DNA of 64,000 nt, taken from positions 62,001 to 126,000 of IMG/VR virus record IMGVR_UViG_3300034101_005859. One strand, written 5' to 3'. The translations under genes and the position numbers were made by a program. The first letter of the stretch is position 1; the number at the start of each line of letters is the position of its first letter. Of the stretch, positions 1 through 10,422 are shown piece after piece. Source of the stretch: a virus. The notes under the pieces are model-generated. The model had not been told where the DNA came from and made no database searches. It saw only the letters and a program-made list of their open reading frames with translations.

Positions 1-3000
1 ATATTTGCCAAAGCCAACAACTTATCCATTGGCATTGTATTAATTTGGCTCATATCGACTCCCATCTTGCCAATTGATGAGAATGTTGCTCCAAGTGAGT
101 TCATGACCTCTTCAAGCTTATTTAATACTTGTCCAAGCAAAGCAAGCTTATCAACAACGATCTGAAGCTCAGATGCTTTCGGGAAAAGATTTGTGATCGG
201 CTCTATGATTCCACTCTTTAAGCTTATCGCCATTCCCGTGAATGATTTCTGGAAGAAGTGTTGATCCCATCTGCCAGTAAGTGATGAGAAAATATTTGTT
301 GCTGATGCGAAGTTGTTGAATGTCTGATTCATTCTGCTCATAACAACTCCAGCAGTATAAACAACTTCTGACATCAAATTTAATTTATTTAACATTTCAT
401 CAAGCTCTTCTGAGTCTGGCATCATTCTGATTGGATTGATAACACCTTCAATTAAAAGATTGGAAATATAACCAAAAGTTCCTGTAAATACCGCCACGCT
501 AAACATTGTTCCAAAACCAACAATATTGGTTCCAAGATCATTAATTGTTTTATTCAATTGTTGAATAAATGGAGGAATTTGAGTGATAAGCAAAAGCATG
601 TTTTTCATTCTGCCATTTGCCTCCTTCATATCATCTTCTGAAGGGAATCCGTGCAATATGGGATTCGCAATTCCATCAACCAAAAATCCAATTACAGCCC
701 CAAAGAATTCCTGATAAATTGGTGCCATTCTAGCAATCATAGGTATAGGAGCTTCTTTCAAACATTGGTTTGGATCAAGTGATCCACCAAACAATTTAAC
801 CAAATTTTTGATTACTCCAGAAACATTGTTTAACAGCATGTTCATTCCAAGCATGATTCTTCCCGCTGTTTGAATGGTCTTAGAGTCTGGCATTTCTTGT
901 ATTACTGGATTTACAATTCCGTCACGCAAGAAAGCTGTAACATTCCTGAAGAATATTGCAAATTTTTCTTTTCCTGCATCTATTTTCTCAGCAGGAGTAT
1001 CCCTTAAATCTGTGTCTGCACTTACAACCAATGGAAGAACATTATTTGCAAAGTTTTTGATTACTAGTGGAATATTTGTCAACAAAGAATTCATAGCCAA
1101 CAAAGTTCTTGATGCCTGTTGAATCTGTTTAAGATCGCCCATTTGTTGCAAAATAGGCATTACCACGCCGTCTCTCAAAAATATTGCAGTAGTATTGAAA
1201 AATTTAGCAAATTTATCCTTGCTGGCAATTATTTTGTCCATTGGAAAATCGGTGTCTATGCTTTCTTCTCCTCCTTCGCTCACCATGCCAACTGCCGATG
1301 CCATGTTCTTGATGAGTGGAGATATATTTCTTGCAATTGTGGCCATAGCCATGATTATTTTTTGAGCCTTGCCCATGTCTACATCACCAAGATTCGTGAA
1401 AACAGGTATTATAATTCCAGTTTTCATGAATTCGGCAATTGATATGAACCAACCCTTAAATTTTTCTTTATTGTCTACAATTTTTTGCATCGGAGCAACT
1501 CCGAAGAATGTGGGAGCATCTGTTGCCAATGAAATTGCTTCTGCAAGATTTTTAATGAGAGGAACAAGTCTTATCGCAATTAGACTCATGGCCTTGATTA
1601 TAACTGCCGCCTTATTCAATTGAGTCGTATCGGTAAATATGGCCACAACAGGATCAACAATCCCATCACGAACAAATACGGCAATTGAATCAAACCAATC
1701 TGTAAATTGTTTTTTGTTATTGACAATTTTTTCCATGGGAGAATCAAAAAACAAACTAACAGGGTCCATCAGAGCCATTACTTCAGCAAGAGATTTGATT
1801 GTTTTTCCTGTAGCGCAAGCAATTGTTGCAACTCCAATTAAAATTGTCTGAGCTTTTCTTAAGTCTTCTGTATTTGGCATAGCAAAGAGAATTGGCCAAA
1901 CAATTCCCCAAGTAACCAAATCAGCTATTTCAAGGAAATATTCTGCAAATTGATTTTTATACTTAGAAATTTTACTTATTGGCGATTCTTGGAAGAAGCT
2001 TACTGGGTCCATTAATCCAACAACATCAGCTAAAGCCTTGATTGTCTTGGCTGCTTCATTCAACAAAACTGAAATAACAGCCAATGTCTTAGCAACTGGC
2101 TTCAATGTTTCAACATTTCCAATCATTGATACTGGAGCAACTATTCCTTCAGAAATAAGATTACTTATATTTTCAAAGAATTTACCAAGTTGACCCTGAG
2201 ATTCATTTATTTTTTCTATTGGAGACTTACCTGTTGCAAAATCTTTCTTTGTAAAAGGCATTATTTTTGTCGAGAATAATTCAACTGCTTTTGCCATCTC
2301 GGTTATTATCATTCCAACAACCATAAGAATTTTAGCAGTAGATTTCAATTTTCCAATATCTTTGAAGTTTGTTTGGACTTCATCGATTATTGAAACAACA
2401 AGTCCAGATACTGTTTTGAAGAAACTCTTCAATTTGTTTTCTGATTCTTTTATAAGTTCTGCTGGAGATTTCTTAAACCAACCTCCTCTCACTAATGGAA
2501 CTAACTTGTTGGAAAGATCGCTTATTACTGTCGTTGTTTTTTCAATAATTGTTGACAAAACAGTTAATGTCTTTGCAAGTAATTTGGCCGGACCAATTTT
2601 TACATTATTACCTAATTCTTGTGCAAGACCCATTACTTCTATTACAAAATTTACAATTGGCTCTCTTATTGTTTGCATGTAAGTAACAGCGCCCCTTAGC
2701 CACCAAGCAACCCAGTCGGGTGCCCAAACAGAATATTTGTCAATTGTTTTCTTAAATTCCATAACAGAAGTTGTAATTTCAGTTATAGCTCCGATAATAG
2801 CATTCACACCTTCAGAAGCACTCTTTGCAAGTCTTGCGCTAAAAGCAGTATTGAGAGCCAATGCAAAATCACTTATTGCTATTCCAAAATTTATAATTGG
2901 TTCTTGAATTATTTGAAAGAATCTAATTGCACCATTCATCCACCAGACAAGCACACCTGCATATAACGCAGTTGTTGAATATTTGTCAATTGTTTCCTTT

Positions 3001-6000
3001 AATTTCATTATGGAATTTGTTATATCGGTTATTGCATCAACTACTGCCGTAACTCCTTCAGAAGCACCTTTTGCAAGTCGTGGACTAAAAACAGCACCAA
3101 GTGCTTTTGCGAAATTTTTTATAACAAGTGCATAATAAAGAATTGGATTCTTAATGGTTATTATTGCATCTGATGCCATATACAACCACATTGGCACCCA
3201 ACCAGTGAAATCATAATTACTAGAAAATCCATATAAAAAATCTGACATGTTTTTCATTGCTGTTCCAATAGTCTTAACGGCATTTAGAACCGCTTCGACT
3301 CCTTCTACAGCACTTTGAACATATTTTGGATTAATGATTGAAACTATTGCTTTTGCCGCAATTATTACTGCCGTCCCAAAAAACACAATAGGAGGAGTTA
3401 AATCTAAGATTGCCCATCCTGCCAAATATAAAATATTAGCTAGAATGCCACTTATTGTTCCCAAAGCACTCATTCCAGACAAGTATGGAATCATTCCCAC
3501 TATTGCAGAACCTATTTTTCTAACACCATCTAATACTGTTTGCATTCCAGAAGTGGCTTCATCTACAAGTCTTGGAGGAATTACTCCGACAATTGACTTT
3601 GCTGCTTTAACTGCTGCATTAGAAAAATCTACCAATACTGGAACTATTGCATTAACTGCATCTGTTGCGTATCCTATTATGAATGATAAGAAAAAGGCTG
3701 TTACGCCAACTCCAGCCAAACCTACCAGTGATGCGGCTGCGCCTGCCAATGCTCCAACAATTCTTGTTGTTGATCCAGCAATTGCTGCTATTCCATCAGC
3801 TACATCATTAGCAGTCTTTGTGTCCATCAGATTTGAAAATGCGGCAGCAGCGTATATGACACCTATTGAAAAAGCAGCAATTAATGGTACTGCTACAGCG
3901 ATAGCAGCGGCCCCGACTCCAAGTAAAGTCCATCCAGCAGGATTATTTATCAAACTAAAAGCCCATCCTAGGCCCATAATAACGCCAACCGCTGCTGCTG
4001 TGGCCAATACTATCTTTCCTACTCCCCAGCCAAGAGCCCAAAGTGTATCTACAACTCCAGTGACTACAGAAGCATCAATTCCTGTAACATAAAGAATTCC
4101 CTGAATAGCCTTTACTAATAATGCTCCAAATGTCACAATACCAACGCTGAATGCACCTATTACTGCTGCTGCCTTAAGAATTTTCATGACATATTCTTTA
4201 GGATTTTTACTTAGTTGCTGGTACATTGCGCTTTCTGTGAATTCCTGCAATACTTCAGCGAACTCAACAGTTGCTACTGCCACACCACTAGCAACAGCAG
4301 CCAATGCGCCAATATTTGCTGCAATTTCAATCGTTGAAGCAGCATCAAGACCAGACATACTAAGAATTTTGCCGGTAATTCCAACCAGTGCTGCTCCAAA
4401 CAAAACTAGAGCAGAACCAATAAGAACCAATGCCAATGCTGTTTTAATTAATGTTCCAGATTGTTTTCTAATTTCTTCTACTTTTGGAGCAAATTCTAGT
4501 ATTTTTTCACTTACAAATACACTTGCTGCCGTAACTGCTGCTGTCACCCCAACAAGAGCGGTTAATGCAGTACCTATTTCCATCATCCTGTTGACATCAA
4601 TATTCAATAATTTCAAAAGCTTATCGCCCAAGAACATGATAGCAGCACCAAGAAGAACAGCGCCAGCAGTAAGAACGGCGGCAGAAGCTGCCGTCTTCAT
4701 CATTGATTTGCCGCCCTGTTCCATGGCTTTTGGATCAAGTACTGATGCATCTGGTGGTCCTGTTGCCGCCCCTCCAGCAGAAGATTCAGCTTCTTTTGTT
4801 TTAGATTCCTTGACTTCTTCTCTTTGAAGTCTTTGATCAACCCTCAACATTCTTACTTCTTTTTTCTGTTCTCTAATTTTAATTTTGTTTACATTTGCAT
4901 CGGTTATTGCATTCTCCATTTGCTGATCTTGAATTTTTTTGTTTATAGCATCTTCTGCGGCATTTGGTTTAGCTTCAGCAGCAGAAGCAGTAGCAGTCGG
5001 AGAAGGAGATTTAACAGATTCAATAGCTTTTTGTATCGAATTATTTGTTAAATCACAACATTTAGCAATATGCTCAAGTGCAGCAATTGCTGTTTTTATC
5101 GACTCATGTGTTCTTTCACAACATACACCCATCAGTTCAATTGAAGTGATCATGTCTTGGAAAACTTTCATGTATTTTCCGCCAGAAATACCGCCAGACT
5201 TATCTGACGCTTCCTTACCAGCAGCACTCTCTGCTTTTTGTGATGCTGAAGTTGGTACTTCGCCCTTGCTACTTAAACCAGCAGCTAAAAATGCATCTAA
5301 TGGTTTTTGGGTAGTTGTTGCTTCTGTTGTAGCTGCTTGGCCAGCAGTTTTTGCTGCTTCTGTTGTAGCTGCTTGGCCAGCAGTTTTTGCCGCTTCTTCT
5401 GGTTGTTGTCCAGATTCTTTTCCTGCTCCAAAAATCAAAGTTTTTATGTTGCCAAAAATACTTTTTTCTGCTTCTTTATCTCCAACCCTTGCTTTTCCAA
5501 ATAAAGCTCCTTTAAGATCTCCAAATGTTTCTGATGATGAAGAAGCAAATTGACCGAATTGGGTTGCAAGTGATCCCATTACGCTAGCTGCCACAGCGCC
5601 TTGTCCAACTATGCTATTCATGCCCTTTGACATGATGTTCTGAGACAAGTTTCTCATATTGTCATTGATTTCACTCAAATATTGATTAGATTGAGTTACT
5701 GGATCAAGTTGCGCTTTTTGAGCAGTAGCAAGTTCTTGTTCTCCTTTGGTAATTTTAGCAGTCAATTCACGAAGTGCTGTTGGGTCTTTGAGGGCTTTTT
5801 CTATTTCAGTCGAATCAATTTTTAATTGAGATTTTCCAGCTTCTTTTAGTCCTTGGTTAACATTTTCCAAGGCTCCTCTAATAGATTCTCTAGCAACTTG
5901 AGTAGAGTCTGTCCAACTAGTTCCCAAAGCTTGTAAATCGCCTTCAAAATCCTTTTTCTTTTCACCAAACTTAGCCAAGGCACCATTCATGTCCTTGGCA

Positions 6001-7691
6001 CCCTTGGCTGCTTCATCGAGGGCTGTCAGCATCTCAAGTTGTTTGCTTGCTTTTAATCTTCTTTGCTCTTCCATTAAATTCTTTTTTTCGTCGGCAGTTA
6101 TGTTTCCTTGCATCTTCTTATTGATATCTGTCAGTCTGTCTCCCAATCCCTTGCCCGCTTCATTAACAGATTCAATCAATGATCGGAATTCCCCTAATTC
6201 CATACCCACAACGGATTTTAACTGAATATTTAGTCTTGTTTTTGCTTCTGCTGATAACTGATCAATTTCTTCAAGGCTACCAACTCCGAAATCTTTTAGA
6301 ATTCCTTGGAATCCCTTGCCTAAAGACTTGATTCCATCCTTTGTATCAAGCAATGTGCCATTCATTGCTTCTCTGAGCTTACCTGTTTTCCCAGCAGCCA
6401 TTAAAATGGCATTTCTTGTTTCGGTAGATGATTCGGTCAGAAGTTTAGCACCGCTTGTCAAACCGCTTTGCAGACTTTGCATCTGACTTTCAACTCCAAG
6501 TTTCTTGGCGTTGGCATTCATTTCAATAACATTCTTGGTTGCAGTAGCAGTAAGATTCGCAGCATTTCTTAGTTGATTGATAATTTCACGGCTTGAATCC
6601 ACAGCGCCTCTAAGTGCCTCTCCAGTAAGACCAGTATTCCTTGCAACATCACGCATTCCACGACCGACTTCAGATATTTGACTATTTGTCATTCGACCTG
6701 ATTGAGCCATGCCTTGAAATGTGTCTTGAAGAGAACCGGCTTCCATTCCAAGTTGTTGTTCGGTATTTAACTGAGTTGTCGTCAAAGAAACAGCCTGTTT
6801 CAAGTCTTTTACGCCACCCTTAAGGGCTTTCATATAAGATTGCTGGAACTTAGTTCTATCAACTCCTGTTGCTCTTACACTTGTGCCTATATCTTCGTAA
6901 ACTCTTTGAAGAGATTTGCTGTTTTTTGTAACTCCAGCAGTTTCATAAGCGGCAGCACGAACATCTCTTGTAAATTGGGCTTCTTCCTTGACAAGACCTT
7001 CTGTTAAATTTGTTTGAATTCCAAGTGATGAATTTATGCTGTCAAAAGTCGATCTAACATCAGAAAGCTGTTGCCTAAATTTATAAGCCGCATCAGTAGA
7101 TTTCCTTTGATAAAGAAGACTGTCAAATTCCGCCTTTACAAGTTTTTTTTGTTCTTCGTTCAATTCTTTTGTTATTTGATAGCCATTAAATTGGCTATCT
7201 GTTATTTTTGCTTGATGGTTATTTTGTTCTACAACATTTTGGATTGCTTTTTCCAATAAACTATTATGTTCTTTATAATTAATTTTCAATTCATTTGAAA
7301 GATTTCTCATTAATTGGCCGGTTTTATAACCACTTGTCTGTGCGTTATTGGCTCTTTCCTGATTGTCGGCGATTTCCTCAGAATTTTTAGCACTTTTAGA
7401 ATCTGGTCCAGTTCCTCCTGATGAAGCTTTTGTTTTAGACCTCGAAGCCTTGCCACTTTTCATGGCATTTACTACTTCGTTAAGCAAAGATTTTTCTTCA
7501 TCTGCTGATTTTTTGAAATCTTTGATAAACTCTGACATCAGACCAGTAAGATCACTGATTGCTTTGGGATCTCCTCCAACTGCCTGAGGATCACCAGTCT
7601 TCAAAGAGCCCAAGGCACTACGAAGAGCATCAATACTTCCTATTAAAGGAGTTATTGTTCTGCCAAGATTGTCGATTGCTGTTTGGTCCAT
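1..7691 (-). CDS. Tail tape-measure-like protein (3' end beyond the window)
   Basis: The minus strand is open from an ATG (upstream CAGG) for about 2,563 codons and runs off the left edge, so the C-terminus is missing. The first ~700 residues are charged, Gln/Lys/Glu-rich and helical. Next comes an Ala/Thr-rich stretch with a near-perfect internal duplication (about 5,310-5,400). After residue ~960 the protein becomes a long series of Ala/Ile/Val/Gly hydrophobic segments. Between about 200 and 2,350 a block of roughly 260 bp recurs, each copy encoding a hydrophobic helix, a conserved Pro-Val/Pro-Ile step and an acidic turn. Length, helical content and repeats fit a tape-measure protein, which sets tail length and is ejected with DNA. 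No lysozyme or peptidase motif was seen in this part. A long structural fibre is the alternative. Confidence 0.65.
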   Translation of the reverse strand, partial: MDQTAIDNLGRTITPLIGSIDALRSALGSLKTGDPQAVGGDPKAISDLTGLMSEFIKDFKKSADEEKSLLNEVVNAMKSGKASRSKTKASSGGTGPDSKSAKNSEEIADNQERANNAQTSGYKTGQLMRNLSNELKINYKEHNSLLEKAIQNVVEQNNHQAKITDSQFNGYQITKELNEEQKKLVKAEFDSLLYQRKSTDAAYKFRQQLSDVRSTFDSINSSLGIQTNLTEGLVKEEAQFTRDVRAAAYETAGVTKNSKSLQRVYEDIGTSVRATGVDRTKFQQSYMKALKGGVKDLKQAVSLTTTQLNTEQQLGMEAGSLQDTFQGMAQSGRMTNSQISEVGRGMRDVARNTGLTGEALRGAVDSSREIINQLRNAANLTATATKNVIEMNANAKKLGVESQMQSLQSGLTSGAKLLTESSTETRNAILMAAGKTGKLREAMNGTLLDTKDGIKSLGKGFQGILKDFGVGSLEEIDQLSAEAKTRLNIQLKSVVGMELGEFRSLIESVNEAGKGLGDRLTDINKKMQGNITADEKKNLMEEQRRLKASKQLEMLTALDEAAKGAKDMNGALAKFGEKKKDFEGDLQALGTSWTDSTQVARESIRGALENVNQGLKEAGKSQLKIDSTEIEKALKDPTALRELTAKITKGEQELATAQKAQLDPVTQSNQYLSEINDNMRNLSQNIMSKGMNSIVGQGAVAASVMGSLATQFGQFASSSSETFGDLKGALFGKARVGDKEAEKSIFGNIKTLIFGAGKESGQQPEEAAKTAGQAATTEAAKTAGQAATTEATTTQKPLDAFLAAGLSSKGEVPTSASQKAESAAGKEASDKSGGISGGKYMKVFQDMITSIELMGVCCERTHESIKTAIAALEHIAKCCDLTNNSIQKAIESVKSPSPTATASAAEAKPNAAEDAINKKIQDQQMENAITDANVNKIKIREQKKEVRMLRVDQRLQREEVKESKTKEAESSAGGAATGPPDASVLDPKAMEQGGKSMMKTAASAAVLTAGAVLLGAAIMFLGDKLLKLLNIDVNRMMEIGTALTALVGVTAAVTAASVFVSEKILEFAPKVEEIRKQSGTLIKTALALVLIGSALVLFGAALVGITGKILSMSGLDAASTIEIAANIGALAAVASGVAVATVEFAEVLQEFTESAMYQQLSKNPKEYVMKILKAAAVIGAFSVGIVTFGALLVKAIQGILYVTGIDASVVTGVVDTLWALGWGVGKIVLATAAAVGVIMGLGWAFSLINNPAGWTLLGVGAAAIAVAVPLIAAFSIGVIYAAAAFSNLMDTKTANDVADGIAAIAGSTTRIVGALAGAAASLVGLAGVGVTAFFLSFIIGYATDAVNAIVPVLVDFSNAAVKAAKSIVGVIPPRLVDEATSGMQTVLDGVRKIGSAIVGMIPYLSGMSALGTISGILANILYLAGWAILDLTPPIVFFGTAVIIAAKAIVSIINPKYVQSAVEGVEAVLNAVKTIGTAMKNMSDFLYGFSSNYDFTGWVPMWLYMASDAIITIKNPILYYALVIKNFAKALGAVFSPRLAKGASEGVTAVVDAITDITNSIMKLKETIDKYSTTALYAGVLVWWMNGAIRFFQIIQEPIINFGIAISDFALALNTAFSARLAKSASEGVNAIIGAITEITTSVMEFKKTIDKYSVWAPDWVAWWLRGAVTYMQTIREPIVNFVIEVMGLAQELGNNVKIGPAKLLAKTLTVLSTIIEKTTTVISDLSNKLVPLVRGGWFKKSPAELIKESENKLKSFFKTVSGLVVSIIDEVQTNFKDIGKLKSTAKILMVVGMIITEMAKAVELFSTKIMPFTKKDFATGKSPIEKINESQGQLGKFFENISNLISEGIVAPVSMIGNVETLKPVAKTLAVISVLLNEAAKTIKALADVVGLMDPVSFFQESPISKISKYKNQFAEYFLEIADLVTWGIVWPILFAMPNTEDLRKAQTILIGVATIACATGKTIKSLAEVMALMDPVSLFFDSPMEKIVNNKKQFTDWFDSIAVFVRDGIVDPVVAIFTDTTQLNKAAVIIKAMSLIAIRLVPLIKNLAEAISLATDAPTFFGVAPMQKIVDNKEKFKGWFISIAEFMKTGIIIPVFTNLGDVDMGKAQKIIMAMATIARNISPLIKNMASAVGMVSEGGEESIDTDFPMDKIIASKDKFAKFFNTTAIFLRDGVVMPILQQMGDLKQIQQASRTLLAMNSLLTNIPLVIKNFANNVLPLVVSADTDLRDTPAEKIDAGKEKFAIFFRNVTAFLRDGIVNPVIQEMPDSKTIQTAGRIMLGMNMLLNNVSGVIKNLVKLFGGSLDPNQCLKEAPIPMIARMAPIYQEFFGAVIGFLVDGIANPILHGFPSEDDMKEANGRMKNMLLLITQIPPFIQQLNKTINDLGTNIVGFGTMFSVAVFTGTFGYISNLLIEGVINPIRMMPDSEELDEMLNKLNLMSEVVYTAGVVMSRMNQTFNNFASATNIFSSLTGRWDQHFFQKSFTGMAISLKSGIIEPITNLFPKASELQIVVDKLALLGQVLNKLEEVMNSLGATFSSIGKMGVDMSQINTMPMDKLLALAN

Positions 7692-7778
7692 TTATACCTG
7701 AAAAAATAACTTAAACTTTAATTATATGAGTATTTATGGCATGATAATACACTTATCACACAGAAATTAAATTATTTG

Positions 7779-8267
7779 TTATGCCGTCATTTCGCCTGTG
7801 GGTGCTGCCTTTTGATTGACAAGCTGGCGTATCTGTTCTCGGACTGATTTTCTTATCGCTTCTATCTCATTTGGATCGAATGATCGAGATAATCCGAGAG
7901 CCTTCACGATAAAAGCGCAATCCAACTTTTTAAGTCTCTGGATTCCATTGCGCTTATACTGACGGAATGCTGAAACTATGTAGTCATTCCCCTTGATGAA
8001 TTGATAGGTAAAATTAGGACTGTCACATACAGTTTGACCGGGAGAAGGGAAAACCATTTTTTTAATTGTCGGGAATGTAAGATAATTCAGGTTTATTCCA
8101 CGAATGTAGTTTGGCCAAATATCAGTAATCAAGACTACTGGATATGGATCATGGCCGGGCTTGTGAAAAGAATAGCCAAATGTAACGAGACTTCCTCTTC
8201 CAACTGCGTTGGTCACGGGCCTTTCATTAGCTCCCGGTAAAAGAGCATCTACAAATGGAACTGCCAT
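7779..8267 (-). CDS. Small virion-associated protein, function unknown
   Basis: 162 residues, directly upstream of the tape-measure gene on the same strand. A central stretch reads GINLNYL and is followed by a basic segment (FRQYKRNGIQRLKK). This layout recalls small conserved myovirus proteins with a G-[IL]-N-L-x-Y-L motif, but no role can be assigned. The C-terminus is charged and helical. Its position among virion genes is the only functional clue. Confidence 0.7.
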   Translation of the reverse strand: MAVPFVDALLPGANERPVTNAVGRGSLVTFGYSFHKPGHDPYPVVLITDIWPNYIRGINLNYLTFPTIKKMVFPSPGQTVCDSPNFTYQFIKGNDYIVSAFRQYKRNGIQRLKKLDCAFIVKALGLSRSFDPNEIEAIRKSVREQIRQLVNQKAAPTGEMTA

Positions 8268-8286
8268 AATTTATCTATGTAGAAAC

Positions 8287-8323
8287 AAAAAAAAGACCCA
8301 AAGCGAACTGTGAGTCTTTTTAA
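8287..8323 (-). terminator. Probable intrinsic terminator
   Basis: On the minus strand an A5-GAC arm pairs with GTC followed by eight T. It lies between the Pmp3-like gene and the 162-residue gene. The stem is short and partly imperfect. Confidence 0.45.
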
Positions 8324-8355
8324 TTTGGAGCTACCGGCAGTAATCACTTCGTTTT

Positions 8356-8565
8356 TCAAGTGTCATTTTTGACACGATCCTTCAGGATAATATAAAGTGC
8401 GTGAATGATACCCGGTAGCCAACCAAACATAGTCAATATAATGTTGATGAAAAGTTGAATGTCAACTCCTCTTTTAATCGCAACTCCCAAAGGAGGGAGA
8501 AATATAGAAAGAATAAGAGCAACGACATCGTAAGATTCATTTTGAGATTTTAATTTTTCTTCCAT
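8356..8565 (-). CDS. Pmp3/YqaE (UPF0057) family small membrane protein
   Basis: 69 residues with two predicted membrane helices. The first contains the family signature LPPLGVAIKRG and the second contains FGWLPGIIHALYII, which together match the Pmp3/UPF0057 pattern closely. Family members are small membrane proteins linked to membrane potential and salt stress. Finding one among virion genes is unusual. It could adjust host membrane potential or be a virion-associated membrane peptide. The start ATG has GGAGAATC upstream. Confidence 0.8.
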   Translation of the reverse strand: MEEKLKSQNESYDVVALILSIFLPPLGVAIKRGVDIQLFINIILTMFGWLPGIIHALYIILKDRVKNDT

Positions 8566-8573
8566 GATTCTCC

Positions 8574-9056
8574 TTACAATCTATTTAGCACAGTGCTGCT
8601 ATAATCAGATCCTCCAGTCTTCACAATCATACCTACTCCATCTTTCTGACCAGTTCTGAGTTCCTCTTCGGCCTTGGCACTTTTATGAAAGAAATTCTTA
8701 ATTTCTTTTCCTATGGCCTCCATAACTTTATTAGCAGCCTCTTTCTCGTCCATATCATCACTCATGAAATCATTGAACATTTCTTCAGCATTCAATTCAT
8801 AAGATTTTCCATATGGTTCAGTACTTTCAAGCTTCTGAATTCTATATGCTATGCCGTCACCAATGTGATAAACACGGACACCTTCAAAACTCAGTTTTTT
8901 GTTATTTGACTTTACAAAAAGATAAGGATCTTCATCCTCATCTTCAAGATGAGAATAAACATGAAGTTTTGCTTTGCGTAGAGCCTTCTCAACAAGTTTC
9001 AATTGTTTCTTTGCCTCACGCTGTTTTCTGTCGATGAATTCAAGAAAAAATTCCAT
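8574..9056 (-). CDS. Hypothetical protein with acidic C-terminal half
   Basis: 160 residues from the ATG preceded by GTAGG; an in-frame ATG 33 nt upstream has no good SD. The N-terminus is aromatic and helical (MEFFLEFIDRK), followed by a basic helix and an EDEDED-like acidic patch, then a mixed domain. It is spaced 8 nt from the Pmp3-like gene. No family is recognised. The opening residues faintly resemble the head-protein tag seen downstream, but the match is weak. Confidence 0.65.
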   Translation of the reverse strand: MEFFLEFIDRKQREAKKQLKLVEKALRKAKLHVYSHLEDEDEDPYLFVKSNNKKLSFEGVRVYHIGDGIAYRIQKLESTEPYGKSYELNAEEMFNDFMSDDMDEKEAANKVMEAIGKEIKNFFHKSAKAEEELRTGQKDGVGMIVKTGGSDYSSTVLNRL

Positions 9057-9082
9057 TTTTCCTACTTCCATAAATATTTTAA

Positions 9083-10420
9083 TCAACAATTTCTTAAGAG
9101 AATTTCAGGCGCACTCGGAACACATCTCATTAAAACTTGCAAGTCGCTAGGATTGCCAGAATAAGGAGTTTCTTTGAGAACAATGCCTCCGAATGAAGAT
9201 GCAGCCTCTTTTAATATATTGTATTGAGCAGTAAGGAATAAAATTCCATCAATTCTTTCCATGAACTCATGTTCTTCTTTGGCGGGCTTTCCTTCGTCAT
9301 CAACACCGCCAGCAGCATCCTTTACATAAATTATTTTAACATCTACATATGGAACAATAGCTCCATCTGTGTCGATCATGGCCTCTGTGTTTTCTCCTTG
9401 CATTAATTTCACAATGAGTTTTCCAGATGTGTATGCATTCCTGATGCTTCCTCCCAAGTCCCAACCAAGAGTGTTGATTGTTCCATCTTGGGTTACGACA
9501 TTGATTAGAAAAGATCTTTTCTTAAATGTGTCTGATATGGCTTCTATTACAATCCTGTGCCTAAGTACTTCTTTTTCTTCAGGACTTCCCTCATCAAGCC
9601 TTTTTTGTTCTGAATCGCTGAGGAATCTTTCTGGATCATCTTCCCTCATACTCCACTTGCCGATATCAACTTTTCCCCACTTATCATTAAATCTTGTTGA
9701 AATTCTGATTGAATAATCACGCTCGTTATAAATCAAATCCTCGTTATTGCCTCCAGAGCCAACTTGGATAGCTCCCAAAAGGCTTGCCATGTATTTCCTG
9801 TGCATGTCGCCTTTCATGCCAAGCAATCCCTTTAGCTTGATTAATGTATTATTCAACTCTGGCATGGTTTGTAGAACAGAAAACATGTGGTTTACCATGC
9901 TTACTGATGGATTGTTTTGATCGAGGTTCTGCTTAATGTTGTTTCTAATGGTTTTAGATGCCTTGTCGATATTGGCATTTTGTCTCAAAAATAGAATTTG
10001 CAGGTTATCTTCGACAAACTTTCTTGGATAAGCCTCTAGATTGGTGTCCCTGATTTGCTGAATTGATTCAATCATTTTGTTAACATCGCCACGGACACTA
10101 GCCTTGAAGAACTCGTTCTTCCAATTTTCAAAATCCTGTTTGCCCTGCTGTTGCGGCATATCAGGAGCTTGTGGATCATTTGCAACATCTGGCATTGATG
10201 ATTGGTCTTGGCCATCTGATTTAGATGCTGCATTTGGACTATTCTGTTGTGTTCCCGGTGATGGAGTAGCCATGTCAGAAGGTGGATTGGCAACATTAGG
10301 ATCGCCAGATGGAGGACCACCAGCACCAACTGGAGAATCTGGTTGTCCCATTGGTGATTGGGGTGCTGCTACATCACCAGACGCTTCGGTAAGCCATGAA
10401 TCCAATGCGTGTCTGCTCAT
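9083..10420 (-). CDS. Virion-type protein with Pro/Gln/Gly-rich N-terminus
   Basis: 445 residues; SD GGAATAAAA before the ATG. Residues 1-14 (MSRHALDSWLTEAS) contain an L-T-E-A step like a prohead-protease cleavage site. Residues ~15-95 are low complexity (Pro, Gly, Gln, Asn, Ser) and look like a flexible linker. The remainder is a mixed alpha/beta domain with no recognised motif. It is 2 nt from the following gene's stop region and co-oriented with virion genes, so a structural role is likely but unproven. Confidence 0.7.
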   Translation of the reverse strand: MSRHALDSWLTEASGDVAAPQSPMGQPDSPVGAGGPPSGDPNVANPPSDMATPSPGTQQNSPNAASKSDGQDQSSMPDVANDPQAPDMPQQQGKQDFENWKNEFFKASVRGDVNKMIESIQQIRDTNLEAYPRKFVEDNLQILFLRQNANIDKASKTIRNNIKQNLDQNNPSVSMVNHMFSVLQTMPELNNTLIKLKGLLGMKGDMHRKYMASLLGAIQVGSGGNNEDLIYNERDYSIRISTRFNDKWGKVDIGKWSMREDDPERFLSDSEQKRLDEGSPEEKEVLRHRIVIEAISDTFKKRSFLINVVTQDGTINTLGWDLGGSIRNAYTSGKLIVKLMQGENTEAMIDTDGAIVPYVDVKIIYVKDAAGGVDDEGKPAKEEHEFMERIDGILFLTAQYNILKEAASSFGGIVLKETPYSGNPSDLQVLMRCVPSAPEILLRNC

Positions 10421-10422
10421 TT

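Noticed and set aside
874-7587. Many plus-strand ORFs across the tape-measure region
   Set aside because: They are antisense shadows of one continuous minus-strand frame and have no SD or protein-like composition.
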